Source: Lucinisca nassula (taxonomy: Eukaryota; Mollusca; Bivalvia; Lucinida; Lucinidae). Taken from it: DNA of 64,000 bases. The position numbers and the translations under genes are program-made. The DNA lies in contig OY757011.1 of assembly GCA_963580285.1 (NCBI GenBank), forward strand, positions 95,587,650-95,651,649, written 5' to 3'. Below the pieces are notes generated by a model that saw only the letters and a list, made by a program, of their open reading frames with translations, was not told where the DNA came from and made no database searches. Of the stretch, positions 1 to 10,946 are shown piece after piece (positions within the stretch are counted from its first letter, which is position 1; every line of letters begins with the position of its first letter).

Positions 1-380
1 TGATACTCTTATAGTTGGGCAAGGCCTGCTGGCCTTGCAGCAGGTAACAATAGAAGGTGGGTCGTTGTTGTTCCTTCTGTTTCTACACTTCCATTCATTT
101 TGCTCTTTCTCCCCTGTCCCGCACTTTCATCTCCTCTACTGTCTCTTCTATCTCTTTTCTCCCCTTTCTCTTGGTGAAGACAAAAATGTTTCACAAGGGT
201 TGACCTGTCGTTATACTCAAAACAATTCATGAATCATAAGTTTTTCTTCGTCAAATTTTTAACCCTCTGGGACCTTGTCAACAAAATATCTGGATAACAG
301 CTCGATTTCTATTGACATTGTTATCATAATAATTATTCCTCATACATCAACTTTCCTCAGTACTTTCAGTACTTTGATTT
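1..380. other. No gene seen; probable intron of B9D1
   Basis: AT-rich DNA with no coding or repeat signal that I recognise apart from a short palindrome around the GGCCTGCTGGCC stretch near base 25. It probably belongs to a B9D1 intron, because no 5' exon of that gene is visible in the window. Confidence 0.4.
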
Positions 381-557
381 ATAAAGGAAACAATTTTCCG
401 AACTTCCTGTTCCACTGAAAAATGGGTCTACTATTAAAGGAAAGAATTTGCTCCACAGGAGCAACTTCTATTCTCTAAGGGTTGACCCCTATTCACATGG
501 GAGACAAAAATACATTTGCAGGAGTTTCCTCCCCTGAAGGTGTATCCTTCCCCTTAA
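381..557 (-). mobile_element. K-family palindromic MITE, copy 1 (one end decayed)
   Basis: Matches copies at 10638-10856, 49658-49903 and 60911-61150. The best copy (49658) is bounded by inverted ends reading TTAAGGGGAATGGG and CCCACTCCCCTTA. Inside it has an inverted repeat around AGGAAAGAATTTGCTCC and its complement. This copy keeps the end CCTTCCCCTTA and the GGAGTTTCCTCCCCTGAAGG block, so it is inverted relative to 49658. The transposase type is unknown. Confidence 0.6.
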
Positions 558-613
558 TTGATTTTTCAAAAGATTAGTTTTTGCTTTCTAAAGAAATATA
601 AGGAAAATATCCC

Positions 614-826
614 TTAACCATTAGCCCGCCGAATAAGACAATCCCTGCATTTGCAAACAGTGCAGGTGCAGATCAGAGGCTTCTGAAGAAGCAGTCTGAT
701 CAGGATCTCAGCTGTTTGTCATTCAGATTGTGAATTAAAAAAATACATTATATAAAATTATTTGATTTGTTGATAGCCAGAAATGAATGTGGATAAAGTA
801 ATTTTATTCAACAGGATAAGGGTTAA
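614..826. mobile_element. E1 piggyBac-like MITE (TTAA target)
   Basis: Begins TTAACC, ends GATAAGGGTTAA, and carries a decayed central hairpin based on CAAACAGTG...CTGTTTG. E1 copies share the right end GCAGGATAAGGGTTAA. A TTAA target followed by CCC is the known signature of piggyBac-type elements; no transposase is present. Confidence 0.65.
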
Positions 827-859
827 TTATTCATTCACACCCTTTTGCTGATACAAGAA

Positions 860-1229
860 GGGCAGTTGTTGATCCTGCGATGTTAGTCCAAGGGGTCTAT
901 AGAAATTGGTTTGTCCATCTACCAGTCCGTCATAAACACAATCTTGTCTCTGCAATGCCTCCTACAGTTTTCAAGCGATTTTGATAAAACAATTTCTCAA
1001 CAGTAAGTCTTGTCTCTGCAACTCCTCTTGCAGTTTACAGTGGATTTTAGTGAAACCTTCTAGTTATTGTTCTCATGACCAGGATCATATAATACCGAGG
1101 TCACACTTGACTGCTTTTTACCAGAGTTACAGACCTTTATCAGTTTTAGCCATTCAACAGAAGTTCTTGTATCCACACCTCCTCCTACATTTCTCAAGGG
1201 TGTTGATGAAACATTCCAGTTATTATTAA
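860..1229. repeat. Tandem array, left half (unit about 160 bp)
   Basis: Diverged units of a repeat whose landmarks are GTCTTGTCTCTGCAACTCC, GATTTTAGTGAAACCTTC and ATGACC(TG)AAGATGATCAT. The same units resume at 2690-3600, so the array was split by the element at 1230-2679. Confidence 0.6.
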
Positions 1230-2679
1230 GCTCCCCGAAGAATTTCGGGGGAACATATAGTCACCACTTCGTTCGTGCGTTCGTCCCGCTCTTGTCCACG
1301 CGAATTCTCAGAAAGTACTGGTCGGAAATCAATGAAACTTCATGGGAATATTAAGTATCGAAGGTGGATGCGCATATCACCTGCGTGTTTTGGTTCGATG
1401 ATTTTTCCAACAGTTATGTCCTTTGATGAATTCTGCATGAATATATAGGGTACTGTTCGTGTCCGCGCGAATTCTCAGCAACTACTTGCAGGAATTCAAC
1501 GAAACTGCAATGGAATCTTAAGCAGCAATAGGGGATGCGCACATTATCCATGCTGTCTGGTTAGATGATTCGTCACAGAGTTATGGTACTTTGTTTAAAG
1601 CTGCAGTGTAAGGTCAGTGTGGCCTTTTTTAGAAAAAACTCTTTCATCACTCTGGTGCCTATATTTATTAATGGATTTTAATATATCTTCAAACAAATGT
1701 TGGGTATGATAATATCTTGAGTATGTTCGACTTTCAGGGTCCTGGGCTCAAGTTCAAGGTCACTGTGGCTAGTTTTTAAAAAAAACTTTGTTTTCGCTCT
1801 AGTGCCTACATTTATTGATGGATTTTAATATAATTTCACAGATATGTTGAGTATGATAATATCTCGAGCAAGTTCAACTTTCAGGGTCCTAGGTTCAAGG
1901 TCAAAGTCACTGCGGCTATTTTTAGAAAAAAACTTTGTCATCGCTCTAGCGTCGTCATTTGCTGATGGATTTTAATACAACTTCACACAAATGTTTGGTA
2001 TGATAATCTCTCGAGCAAGTTTGACTTTCAGGGTCCTGGGTTCAAGGTCACTGCGGCTATTTTTTAGAAAAAAACGGAGGCAGAAATCTTTCCAACTGTA
2101 AACGGAGTTCCATTGCACACAGCCTTTCATTATCAACCTCTCATCATTCTGATATGACTGAAATACTGCTAAAAAGGATGTAAAATCGCAAGTCATCCAT
2201 CTACATTAGAGTTGCAGATAAATTGGATCAAAGTGAAAGAAGCTAGTCTTGGCAGATGGTCAAAATGACCTTTTTGACAGTCAGTGGGATAGGATCAGAT
2301 CCATTTTCGAACCCGTCTGATATTTTATATGCATGTAAAGGCACCCAATACGGAACCATACCTGGAGATAGTCCTATGAGGATTGCCTCTGTGTACCAGA
2401 GTAAGTTTTCAATAATTTGCATTAAACAGTTTTACCCAATTAATATAGCTAAATTACCACCCAGGATCTTGGGGTATGGTATCGTACCTGAAGGCACTTC
2501 CTTTCATTTATTCCAACTTTCGTGTTGCTGACGTTTGTATGACAGTGCCATCAGGCAAGCTAATCTGTCCACCGACAGGTTTTGTTATACCCCATTTTGA
2601 AGTACAGTGAGTACATACAGTGTACCGCTCTTTAACTAGGATAATGATACCTGTTCCGACTATTGCACCTTCGGGGAGC
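1230..2679 (+). mobile_element. P1 pearl/Helentron-like element with ~145-bp tandem core
   Basis: Bounded by perfect 11-bp inverted repeats GCTCCCCGAAG (1230-1240) and CTTCGGGGAGC (2669-2679). The left end also folds as a CCCCGAA/TTCGGGG hairpin. Inside, units start at 1621, 1767, 1914 and 2054, spaced 140-147 bp, with TTTTTAGAAAAAAACTTTG and TTTCAGGGTCCTGGGTTCAA as landmarks. It sits inside the array of 860-3600. The architecture (hairpin end, short spacer, tandem core) matches the pearl/HINE type known in bivalves; assigning it there is inference. Confidence 0.6.
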
Positions 2680-2689
2680 ATCCATCGAT

Positions 2690-3600
2690 TTCACCGATAT
2701 TCTTGTTTTCCTTGACCCGAAGATGATCATATTTTATCGAGCTCATGCTCAGCTCATTTTTGTCCCATAACGTTATTCGAAGGGGCTATAGTTGGATCGT
2801 CCATCTGTCATTCCATCCATAGACACAGTCTCGTCTCCGCAACTCCTCCTACAATGTTCAAGGGATTTTGATGAAACTTTTCAGTTATTGTTCCCATTAC
2901 CTGAAGATGATCATATATAATTTTATCAAGCTCATGCTTGGCTGAGTTTTAGCAGAGTAATGGCCCTTTGGCAAATTTTCAACAGTCAGTCTCCTCTCGC
3001 AGTTTTCGCAGTAAGTCTCCTGGCCCAGAAAACATGAACACTCTATATGTTCCAGTTCTGTGATGTACTCCTTGCTTCCAAAGGATAACACTTTTATAGA
3101 ACATATTCAGTAGATTTTAGTGAAACCTTCCAGATATGTTCCCATGACCTGAAGAGGATCATATTATACCGAGGTCACGCTTGACAGTTATGGTCCTTTG
3201 TCAGTTTTGGCCATTTTATCAACAGAAGGTTTCGTCTCCGCAACGCTTATACATTTCTCAACGGATTTTGATGAAGCTTTCCAGTTATTGTTTCCATGAC
3301 ATGATGATGATACTATTCTACTGAGTTTATGCTTGGCCGATTTTTTACTAGAGTATTGGTCCTTCGGCAATTTTTCAGCAGTAAGTCTTGCCTCTGCAGC
3401 TCCTCTTGCGGTGTTCAGTGGATTTAAATGAAACCTCACATTTATTGTTCTTATGACTTGAAGAGGATCTTATTTATTCCAAGGTGCACTTGGCAATTTT
3501 ATATAAGATTTACAGCCCTTTATTACTTTTAGGCTTGTTGCCAACAGAAATTGTTATCTCTGCTGCTCCTCATATTGTGTTCAGGGGATTTTGATGGATC
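2690..3600. repeat. Tandem array, right half, with an M-repeat patch
   Basis: Continues the units of 860-1229 after the P1 insertion. A patch at about 3013-3110 (TGGCCCAGAAAACATG, then CTTGCTTCCAAAGGATAAC) matches the M repeat of 40615-41040 and breaks one unit. Confidence 0.55.
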
Positions 3601-3990
3601 ATATCAGTAGGAAGGGAGGCAAAACTAAAAATGACAGAGTTGGTTACCCTGAAAATGAAAATATTCACCTTAAATTATCATCATTTACAGTTTTGGAGAT
3701 CACTTTATCCGTAAATTAGTCCTTACAACATTTAGGAAAATAAAATAAAATGTCTGTTGAACGGGTTGTAAAATCCCAAAACATTATTTAGGACATATGT
3801 GATCTAGACATATTCACCACATACTGACATTTCAAACGTCGTGGGGACACTTGGCCTGCGGCCTTGTATTAGTTTTTGGCTAAAAAATGTGCACTGGCTG
3901 TATACAAAAAAAATCTTCCCAGGAACATACAATGTGAGTACCCACAACGTGTTTTAGTGACAGATAAGATACTTTATCCATTTCGACATG
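3601..3990. other. No feature seen
   Basis: AT-rich, no repeat family or coding signal recognised; probable intron. Confidence 0.35.
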
Positions 3991-3997
3991 GTAACAA

Positions 3998-4256
3998 GTT
4001 AGTGACACAGACATCCTATAAACACCACTTTATAAAGAGAAAACTGGGGTTTAAAGGGGTATGCATTATTTTTCTTATTTATGCACCGAGAAATAGGTTG
4101 CAGGTACTCCGTATAATTGCCTCAATGGGGGCAGTTCTGACGAACATCCACAGTCTATATTTGGACTAGAAATAAGAAAAATATTAAATATTTTTATCTG
4201 ATAAATGCTAGTTATAGAGATATGAAAGATGCCTTTTAGAACACACGTGTGCTATC
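3998..4256. mobile_element. Old, degenerate B-type MITE
   Basis: Keeps AAACTGGGGTTTAAAGGGG, TTTTTCTTATTTATGC and a decayed central hairpin (TGCCTCAATGGGGGCAGTTC) followed by AGAAATAAGAAAAATATTA. Both ends have drifted from the B consensus. Confidence 0.5.
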
Positions 4257-4259
4257 TTT

Positions 4260-4682
4260 TATTATCCTTGTTACTGTTCATTTTTGGAGCCATGGGACAA
4301 GAAGAAATTGCTCTAACCCGGCATGACAGATGCGCAGGCTGATAGTATCTAAATGGATTGGAAGTCACTGAAGATTGCATGTTTGTCTTGTGTTTTTCAT
4401 CACAGCTCATTTCTAATTCAGGGCTGTTTTTTTACAGTAAAATATTCATGATTCAGTCTGCTTGCCTGTTTTGCATCTGCTGTGTGTGAATGAACTTTTA
4501 GTGCAACAAAACTTCTGTATAAAACCGTTGCAGGGATACAAAACTTGAGTGTTAACAACCGGGTATAATCCAGACAAAACAGTATAGGTTATACAAGAAT
4601 AATGACCAGCCTAAAGGCTTGCTGAGAATTAGAGAGAATTTAATTTTATGTAATATTGGTTGGTGCCTGAAGCTCTGTTTCT
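4260..4682. other. No feature seen
   Basis: No recognised repeat or coding exon. Confidence 0.35.
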
Positions 4683-5205
4683 TGTCGGACCCATCGGAGT
4701 CTAACTGCTAATTTTCTTTTGCTCCAGTAATTCAGTGGTTTCTTGCTGTCGAGTCCTCATCGTTAGTCCCTGTGGTTGTTTGAATTTTGTGTTCTCGGAG
4801 ATGTTTAACTGATGAGCTAGGAAGCCTTCATGCGGACTGAACAAATTGTTTGTCTTAATCGCGACGGAAGAAAGGGCGAGGATTATGGCCACGTGAAATT
4901 AATCTTGACCCCCCCCCCCCACACACACACAGTGGAATTCGTTTCACTGACCGTTCCAAGGCGGTTCTTCTGTCGTGGTTTATTTTTGTTATGGTTTGTC
5001 TTTGAGTGTGTGTATCGCTTATATTTGTTTTTGGTCTGGATAGCCAATTGGTTCTTGTGGGGAAGTAACTGTCTTTTTTGCATTCCGCTATTGGTGTTTC
5101 CATTAGGGTCTAATTGTTTAATGTTTGGGTTTCTTTCCCTTTGGTGTCCCTGATGGAAGCTGTGGTTTAATTGTTTCGAAACCTGATCATTACCTTCACT
5201 TCTAG
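4683..5205 (+). repeat. L repeat, copy 1
   Basis: Long dispersed repeat that also occurs at 34094-34935 (+), 23895-24480 (-), 45448-45598 (-), 11418-11530 (-), 57060-58195 (-) and 60190-60865 (+). Landmarks are CGGACTGAACAAATTGTTTG, CCAAGGCGGTTCTTCTGTCG and TTCCCTTTGGTGTC. It carries no long coding frame and I do not recognise its class. Its high copy number and nested insertions show it is an old mobile repeat. Confidence 0.6.
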
Positions 5206-5310
5206 TTTACAGGGGTATACATTAAATTTTGTTTCCTTATTTCTGCTCAAAGACATTGGTTATGGACGAGGTGGTTCTTCAGGGCAACAACAACCTATGT
5301 TGGTGGGGAG
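5201..5310. repeat. Decayed B-type MITE fragment
   Basis: TTTACAGGGGTATACATTA, TTATTTCTGCTCAAAGACAT and a broken hairpin ending in CAACCTATGTTGG match the left half and centre of B. Confidence 0.45.
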
Positions 5311-5321
5311 GGGTGTATTGG

Positions 5322-5507
5322 TTTTACGGCATTTCAAGATTATTTCACTCATATCGAGCCAATAGTTAATCAGAGGTGGGCGAAAACCGGAGTACCCGGA
5401 GAAAAACCTCCTGACCTTCCGTTGCAGAACTTGGCGTTTCACGTGTGACCCGAGCCAGGCTCGAATCCACAGTGGTGAGAGTCCTAATGATTAAGAGTCA
5501 GCGCTCT
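5322..5507 (-). mobile_element. tRNA-derived SINE (type S2), minus strand
   Basis: Reverse complement of the copy at 19749-19978. Shared blocks include TTTCAAGATTATTTCACTCA, ATATCGAGCC and TTCCGTTGCAGAACTTGGCG. The tRNA-like head lies at its right end, with a long-arm (Ser/Leu-like) look. It is probably inactive. Confidence 0.7.
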
Positions 5508-5529
5508 TATCTGACACTACTGTAAGGGG

Positions 5530-6620
5530 TCGATCCGGCCCCGGCTCCTGTTTGACTGAAGTTCGTCCCCTCTGAAAAGTCGCACGCATCTGCAAACAAT
5601 TGGATACGATATTGCATTTTCGCTCTAAATTTTATGTAAATCGCATTTGATTTCCAATGGCGACACGTCCAGCAATGCACGCACTTTTCAGTACACCCTC
5701 TGTTTATCTAATTTAACATTGCCATTCTCGGCCATTTTTTCACTGAGCGTCAATTTCAATGACCGTTCTAGCCAACTACATGTATAAACACCGTGCAAAT
5801 TTTATTTCGGTCAGTGATTAAAGGTTATTTTTTTTTCTTGAATGTTTGAAACCTTCGAAAATATTACGCAATATGGCTACTATTATACTTGCCAAATGGT
5901 CCTCGTACAACCGTTTTGGTGATCGTAACATTTTTAAGGTCACATCCTACTGAAATCTGTCAGTTTTGGGCCAAACATTGCGTGTACACCCCAGATTTTG
6001 TTTTCAGTCATATTTGTTTTTACGTAACATTTCTGGTGGGTGGATATTGTTTTCCTCTGAAAACATTTCTTGTTAAACATTTAGTTCTGTCAAAATATTG
6101 AAAAAAGAGTCTTCCGACGATTTTATGGCTCTGAAGTAACTACCTAAGTGCACATACAAATTTCTGGTTTTTATTTGTCTCTTGTTGTTTCGTTGTGTGC
6201 TATGGTTTAAGCTTAAGTATGTCTGGCAACCTCGTGGGCTGTTTCACCTTTTTAGTCAGTAAAGCTAATAAAAATGTCTGTTTCCAGAATGTTCACATGT
6301 GATTTTCTTAAGAGCTTGAATTATTAATCTCTTGTAATCTAAACATGCTGGTTTGACTGAAATTTATATCTAATAAGGGAAGATGAACAGCAATAGTTTT
6401 GTTATTAAGATATTTAATAAGGAAAATCCGAATATAGCACACTGGCAAATAGTGTAACCCAGATAAGACATCAGAGAATGAACCTTCACTGTTTACAAAA
6501 AGTCCATAAAAATTTATGTAATTTTGTTAAAATAACTCAAGAAATCATTTATTGGGCAAAGATATAAAGCATGTCTGATTTTTCTGACAAACATGTCTCA
6601 AATTCATAGTGTCTTACTTT
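5530..6620. other. Mostly featureless, with a P6-related fragment at 5890-6090
   Basis: TCAGTTTTGGGCCAAACATTG and TCCTCTGAAAACATTTCTTG (5960-6075) match the array units near 25480-25810. I see nothing in the remainder. Confidence 0.4.
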
Positions 6621-6623
6621 GTA

Positions 6624-6908
6624 ATTAGCCTCCGCCAATCGTGGCTTAAAGAAATAGATGGGCTGCATGATGCTTCCAAGCAGAGCTGGAACCGACCCAC
6701 ACACGAGTACTGGTAAACCGCTTAGAGGATCTTAGCCTGCCCAGGCAATGCAGTGCGAGTCCGTGCATATAAACCCTATTTGTATCATTAGACGGCAGGG
6801 CTTGAGAAGTCATTTCAGCGCAAAGTCGGGTAAATGTCTCACAAAATACGAAATAACGTCTCCAAAATGACCTTTACAGTGTTGACGGGGACGTTAAACT
6901 TCAAAAAA
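6624..6908 (+). mobile_element. G SINE, copy 1
   Basis: About 285 bp. The body has GGGCTGCATGATGCTTCCA, ACCGCTTAGAGGATC, CCCTATTTGTATCATTAG, and the 3' domain CAAAATGACCTTTACAGTGT then GACGGGGACGTTAAAC before an A-rich tail. It is flanked by the direct repeat ACTTTGTAAT on both sides, which is target-primed retroposition evidence. Pol III A and B boxes are not obvious in the head. Confidence 0.8.
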
Positions 6909-7049
6909 AACTTTGTAATATCAGCACGTTAATAACTGCTTGAAGTTAACAATCATGCAAACCCCACTTTTTGCAGAGTAAAGATTTACCTTTTTTTTGC
7001 TTATCTCTTCTCCAAGACAAAGGTTTTGGTTGCTTCTTTTAAACCACCT

Positions 7050-7130
7050 CAATACGGCTGTTCTACTGAGCACCCACAGCTTATGTTTGGAGTTAGAATA
7101 ATAAAAATATCACAAATTGTTGACAGAATT
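7050..7130. repeat. B-type MITE right-half fragment
   Basis: GAGCACCCACAGCTTATGTT followed by AAAATATCACAAATTGTTG matches the right side of the B hairpin. Confidence 0.45.
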
Positions 7131-7159
7131 ACGCAAGTGTTGGAGATACAAAGTTAATA

Positions 7160-7332
7160 TATTCACCTTATTTGCATTATCTGCTGGTTCCTAGTCTGAA
7201 CGTTATCAGTGTTGGAATAACAGGTAACCAGACCCCCCTGACCTTGAAAGGTCAGGGGGGTCTGGTTACCTGTTTTTCCAATATTGACAATGTGCAAGCT
7301 GGGAGCCAGCAAATAATGCAAATATGGTGAAT
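7160..7332. repeat. Near-complete palindrome of ~170 bp
   Basis: The centre is a perfect 27-bp inverted repeat, 7219-7245 against 7248-7274, with a 2-base GA loop. Weaker pairing extends outward to TTATTTGCATTAT at one end and ATAATGCAAATATGG at the other. A single-copy palindromic MITE of unknown family is likely. Confidence 0.75.
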
Positions 7333-7550
7333 AGCATGTGTGTGTTATCATTATGTTTGTGAATAGTCAAATCATTCTTTTTATTCTAAAAGCCTAGTAT
7401 ATAATATGGATCGATTTTCTGGCACGTTTGAGTTATTTAAAGCTGGGCTATTCTTAGCACTTAGGGGCGCCATTAATATTGGACAAACAATATTGTGCCA
7501 GTCCAGTGTGTTTAATACGAAATCCTAACAAATTATGTTTATTATCGCAA

Positions 7551-7901
7551 TACAGTAGAACTTCGATGGCTCGAACACCGATGGCTAGTTTACCATGGAT
7601 GTGTCGAACCCATTCTTGAGGCCCTAGCGAAATCCTCTACTTAAGAAGTAGTGGGGGATAATTAAGGAGATTTTAGTCTTTTATCTTGCAAATGTATGCT
7701 CTGTGTACTCATTAGAATCGCCTCGATGAGGCGATTCTAATGAGTACACACAGCATACATTTTCTTTATAGAACACCGAAAAGATGCCTAAAGGTATCTC
7801 GTTATGCCTCCTTACAGTAACCCTCAGTGGCTCGAACTACCCCTGTCTCGAACAGATTTTCGAGGTCCCAAAGGTGTTCGAGCCATTGAAGTTCGACTGT
7901 A
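7551..7901. mobile_element. TA-MITE copy 1 (Tc1/mariner/pogo-like ends)
   Basis: Flanked by TA. It has 24-bp inverted ends (CAGTAGAACTTCGATGGCTC and the complement of ATTGAAGTTCGACTG). The central hairpin GTACTCATTAGAATCGCCTC / GAGGCGATTCTAATGAGTAC has a 3-base loop. The second copy at 38146-38495 is nearly the same length. TA duplication is typical of Tc1/mariner and pogo elements; no transposase is encoded. Confidence 0.8.
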
Positions 7902-8486
7902 TTTGTACCCTGTGGCGTCTGATCTGGGCGTGTACTGTTTGATGTTGTAAAAAAAATGCTTTAGTTACAATGTTTGTCCGAAAAATTATCACGTGGTGGC
8001 ATGTGCTATAACGGGTTTCCAGTTTTATGACGTAGGCGCGATCGATTGCTGTTGTGACAATTTTCATGTATATTATTTTATGTGAGAGCTTCCTTTTTAG
8101 TAACAAGACGCAGATTCCTTATTATACTGGTGTTAAGATCCAAATTAAAACCTTTGTTTGTTGAAGAAATGTGTTGTAGGTAAACGAAAATGAATGAATT
8201 ATATAGCACAATGAACTTGTATGAGCCGAAGGTAGATAATGTCTATGGAAAAAATTTCTTGCCAATCTCTGCAAAAGATTTTTACCTAACCATCAGTTAT
8301 CGAACCAAACGACCTCCTGATAACTGGTCAGATGCACATCCAGCAGTGTTATGGAGGCTGTCTTATAGTCACTATAACACCACTCAAGCTATGCCTCTCA
8401 TAGGTTTATTTTCTCTACATGACTGTATATTATTTTATGCATATATACTCATGAGTACTCGAGTATCTTGATCTGCCGCATAGTAA

Positions 8487-8659
8487 TATGGGCCCCATCA
8501 AGCGATTTTGGTACTTATCGCCTATGCGAGCAGTGAATCAAGAGGAACCTTCAGACAGAAAGCCATATCCCTGGCCCCTCTGAATGGCTGGGCATGCGCA
8601 GTTAAAATTTGTCATGACGGAATGCTCGAAGACACAAATTCGCTTGGCGGGGCTCGTAT
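8487..8659 (+). mobile_element. I-family MITE, internally deleted copy
   Basis: The inverted ends read ATATGGGCCCCATCAAGCGA and, at the right, the complement of ATACGAGCCCCGCCAAGCGA. Full copies (about 230 bp) are at 41298-41526, 45895-46136 and 57899-58134. This copy lacks the middle (GAAGGTTCAGGCGAGCC...) seen in those. Confidence 0.7.
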
Positions 8660-8747
8660 TTAATTGGGTGGCTGTTTCCAGATCAAGGTATCACACGACA
8701 CGCGGAGCGCAGACTGTGATGCGTCGGATCTGGAAAAAGTCAAGAAG

Positions 8748-9192
8748 TTTTCTGAAGTATTTTTTTCTTGCACATCAGACAAGGAAATCCGTGATTTTAC
8801 CCTGGGATAGAAATTTATGTTCTGACCCTGGTGTTCTGACCCCAAATCGAGTATAATCGCGTGTTTGATAAATGCACTGGTTGATTACGACCTCGTATGC
8901 GCCGTCGTTAAGGTTGACGTCACAGCACGTTACGTGACGTCACTAAACATTCCTGCAGTGTCAACACAATATGGCGGACGTTGGTAACTGAAGTGACTGC
9001 AGCATTGAAATACGTGCTAAGAATTGGAAGGTATGCAAGAAAAAGAATCCAATATGGGTGTGAGGGGTGGATAGAAAAATTCGTCCCTCGGGATCACTGT
9101 CCGGCATCACTCGGCAAGCCTCGTGATGCCGGACAGTGTCCCTCGGGACGGATTTTTCCATCCACCCCTCCCACCCATATAAGATTCTTTTT
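8748..9192 (+). mobile_element. J element with terminal giant palindrome
   Basis: Left part: ATTTTACCCTGGGATAGAAA, two TGACGTCA-like sites (around 8917 and 8935), and AATATGGCGGACGTTGG. Right end: a ~150-bp palindrome with arms about 9040-9110 and 9123-9192 and the core ACTGTCCGGCATCAC / GTGATGCCGGACAGT. The whole unit recurs inverted at 42229-42635. Confidence 0.75.
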
Positions 9193-9198
9193 ATCCTA

Positions 9199-9840
9199 TA
9201 TGGACATGGTGGTCATAATGGTAATGCGACCAAACTCGTATCAATAAATTTTCACTTTCTTGTTTCTATAAGCTTTTGTATAAACGGCCTAGAGGTTCAA
9301 GTGGAAAATAAGTTTTAATCTTCATATCTGAAAGGCCTTAGGCCAAGGAATGACCTTGACCTTGAATACTCATGTAGTTCATCCACTCATTTAGCTAACT
9401 GCACCTACCAATTTCAGATCAGAGACTGTGATATTTTCCGAAAACACCATTTTTACTTTTGTGCCATACACAAGTCTATGTGACCAAATCATGACCCAAC
9501 CTTGAATACTGATGTAGTTTCATCCACTTATTTAGCTACTTGCATCTACCAATTTTCAGATCAAAGGCTGAAATAGTTTCCGAATAATACACAGTTTTGA
9601 CTTTTTCCCATACAAAAGTCTATGTGACCAAATTGGCCTTGGTGTAATATAGGTCAAGGTCATCCAAGGGTCATCGTTTGATAAACCTATGATGGGCCTG
9701 AGTACCCAATACTACATACCAAGTTCTATGGTAATTGGCCCACTGGTTCCGGAGAAGATTTTTGAAGGTTTTTTACCATGTATGGACATGGCGTCCATCA
9801 TGGGCATGTGACCTGGGTTCGTGAACAAACTTTCGCACGC
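9199..9840. repeat. Two-unit tandem repeat (~150 bp) inside a dispersed repeat
   Basis: ACCTTGAATACTCATGTAGT...CACCTACCAATTTCAGATC recurs about 150 bp later. The block is bracketed by related direct repeats (TATGGACATGGTGGTCATAA at 9199 and ATGGACATGGCGTCCATCAT at 9782). Confidence 0.5.
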
Positions 9841-10254
9841 CCCTAACTCATTCCCGTTGATGCGCAACATGAAATTCGACTTCAGTCGGCCCAGTGGTTT
9901 AGGAGGAGAAGATTTTTGAAAATATTGACTGACGACAAACGAATCGTAAAATCATTGTGAACCCGTTTCTTTAGTCAGGCAACTGAGAAAACAAAATTTC
10001 TTGACATATATTGTAATTGTGTTGCAAGGTACAGCCGGTTGGCAAATTAATTTACGAGTAGTTCTAAGCAAAGAATTGCAACCCCCAAAATACAGTGGTT
10101 GACCACAAAAGTTACACCAAACTGGATTTATGCAAAATGGTTGAGATATCACTGCTCTGACGTATGTTTTGTATTCTTGCATTACATTGGTGATGAAACA
10201 GCACCCACACCCCCCAACAAAACATACTACACATTAACGCACTGTTAACCCTTT

Positions 10255-10444
10255 CACCCATATTCTGCTGTTTACGACAACCACCACGTTTGTAAACAGT
10301 GTAGATCCAGATCAGATGGCTTCTGATCAAGGTCTGTACTGTTCAGTTTTCGAATTTGAATGAATAAATTACATCAAGTAATTTGAATGGTTGAAATGTA
10401 AATGGGTGTGGCTAAACTAATTTATGCAGCAGGATAAGGGTTAA
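10255..10444. mobile_element. E1 piggyBac-like MITE
   Basis: TTAACCC start and GCAGGATAAGGGTTAA end. The central hairpin is partial (GTAAACAGTGTAGATCC... then CTGTACTGTTCAG). Confidence 0.7.
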
Positions 10445-10637
10445 TGACAAACAGAATGTTTAACTTGATACCTTTGTACAGGTCCGGTTCCAATATAAGG
10501 AGTGCAAGCTTAATTTAGTTTATTTTACACTAATTTCCACTCTTTAAACAAACAGTGAAGGCATTTTGGCATCTGATGAGGATCCTTCTTTGTTTTGCAA
10601 TGATCCATTTTGGGGATGCTAAGCATATATGGTTTAT

Positions 10638-10856
10638 TTAGGGGAATGTGATCACCTGGCAGATTATTCCGCCATTTTTCAAACTGAGACAAGTTTCAGG
10701 ACTTCGTGTCCGCTTTTCTATACGCCCTGTTCCACTGAAAAAGGAGTGTACTCTTAAACGAAAGAATTTCCTCCTCAGGAGTTGAACCTGTTGACACGGG
10801 GGACAAACATACTTTGGCAGGAGTTGCCTCCCCTGAAGGTTTTCCCATTCCCCTTA
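10638..10856 (-). mobile_element. K-family MITE, copy 2
   Basis: The ends read TTAGGGGAATGTGATCACC and TTTTCCCATTCCCCTTAA. The inner AAAGGAGTGTACTCTTAAA and GGAGTTGCCTCCCCTGAAGG blocks match 49658-49903 in reverse. Confidence 0.65.
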
Positions 10857-10946
10857 AACAGAGCTGGATGAAAAACTCGCAGACATAATTTTTGGTATTG
10901 AACAAGTTAAACGAAATAGTGTAAGCTCAAGTTAAGCGCTCTTTTT

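Noticed and set aside
2254..2531. Open frame of 91 codons with a good GTAAGT at 2401
   Set aside because: It lies within the P1 element, and its residues match no family I know and no missing part of B9D1.
5657..5716. Short frame starting MATRPAMHALFSTPSVYLI, faintly like the start of B9D1
   Set aside because: It stops after 19 codons with no splice donor in place, so the likeness is probably chance. Not called as exon 1.
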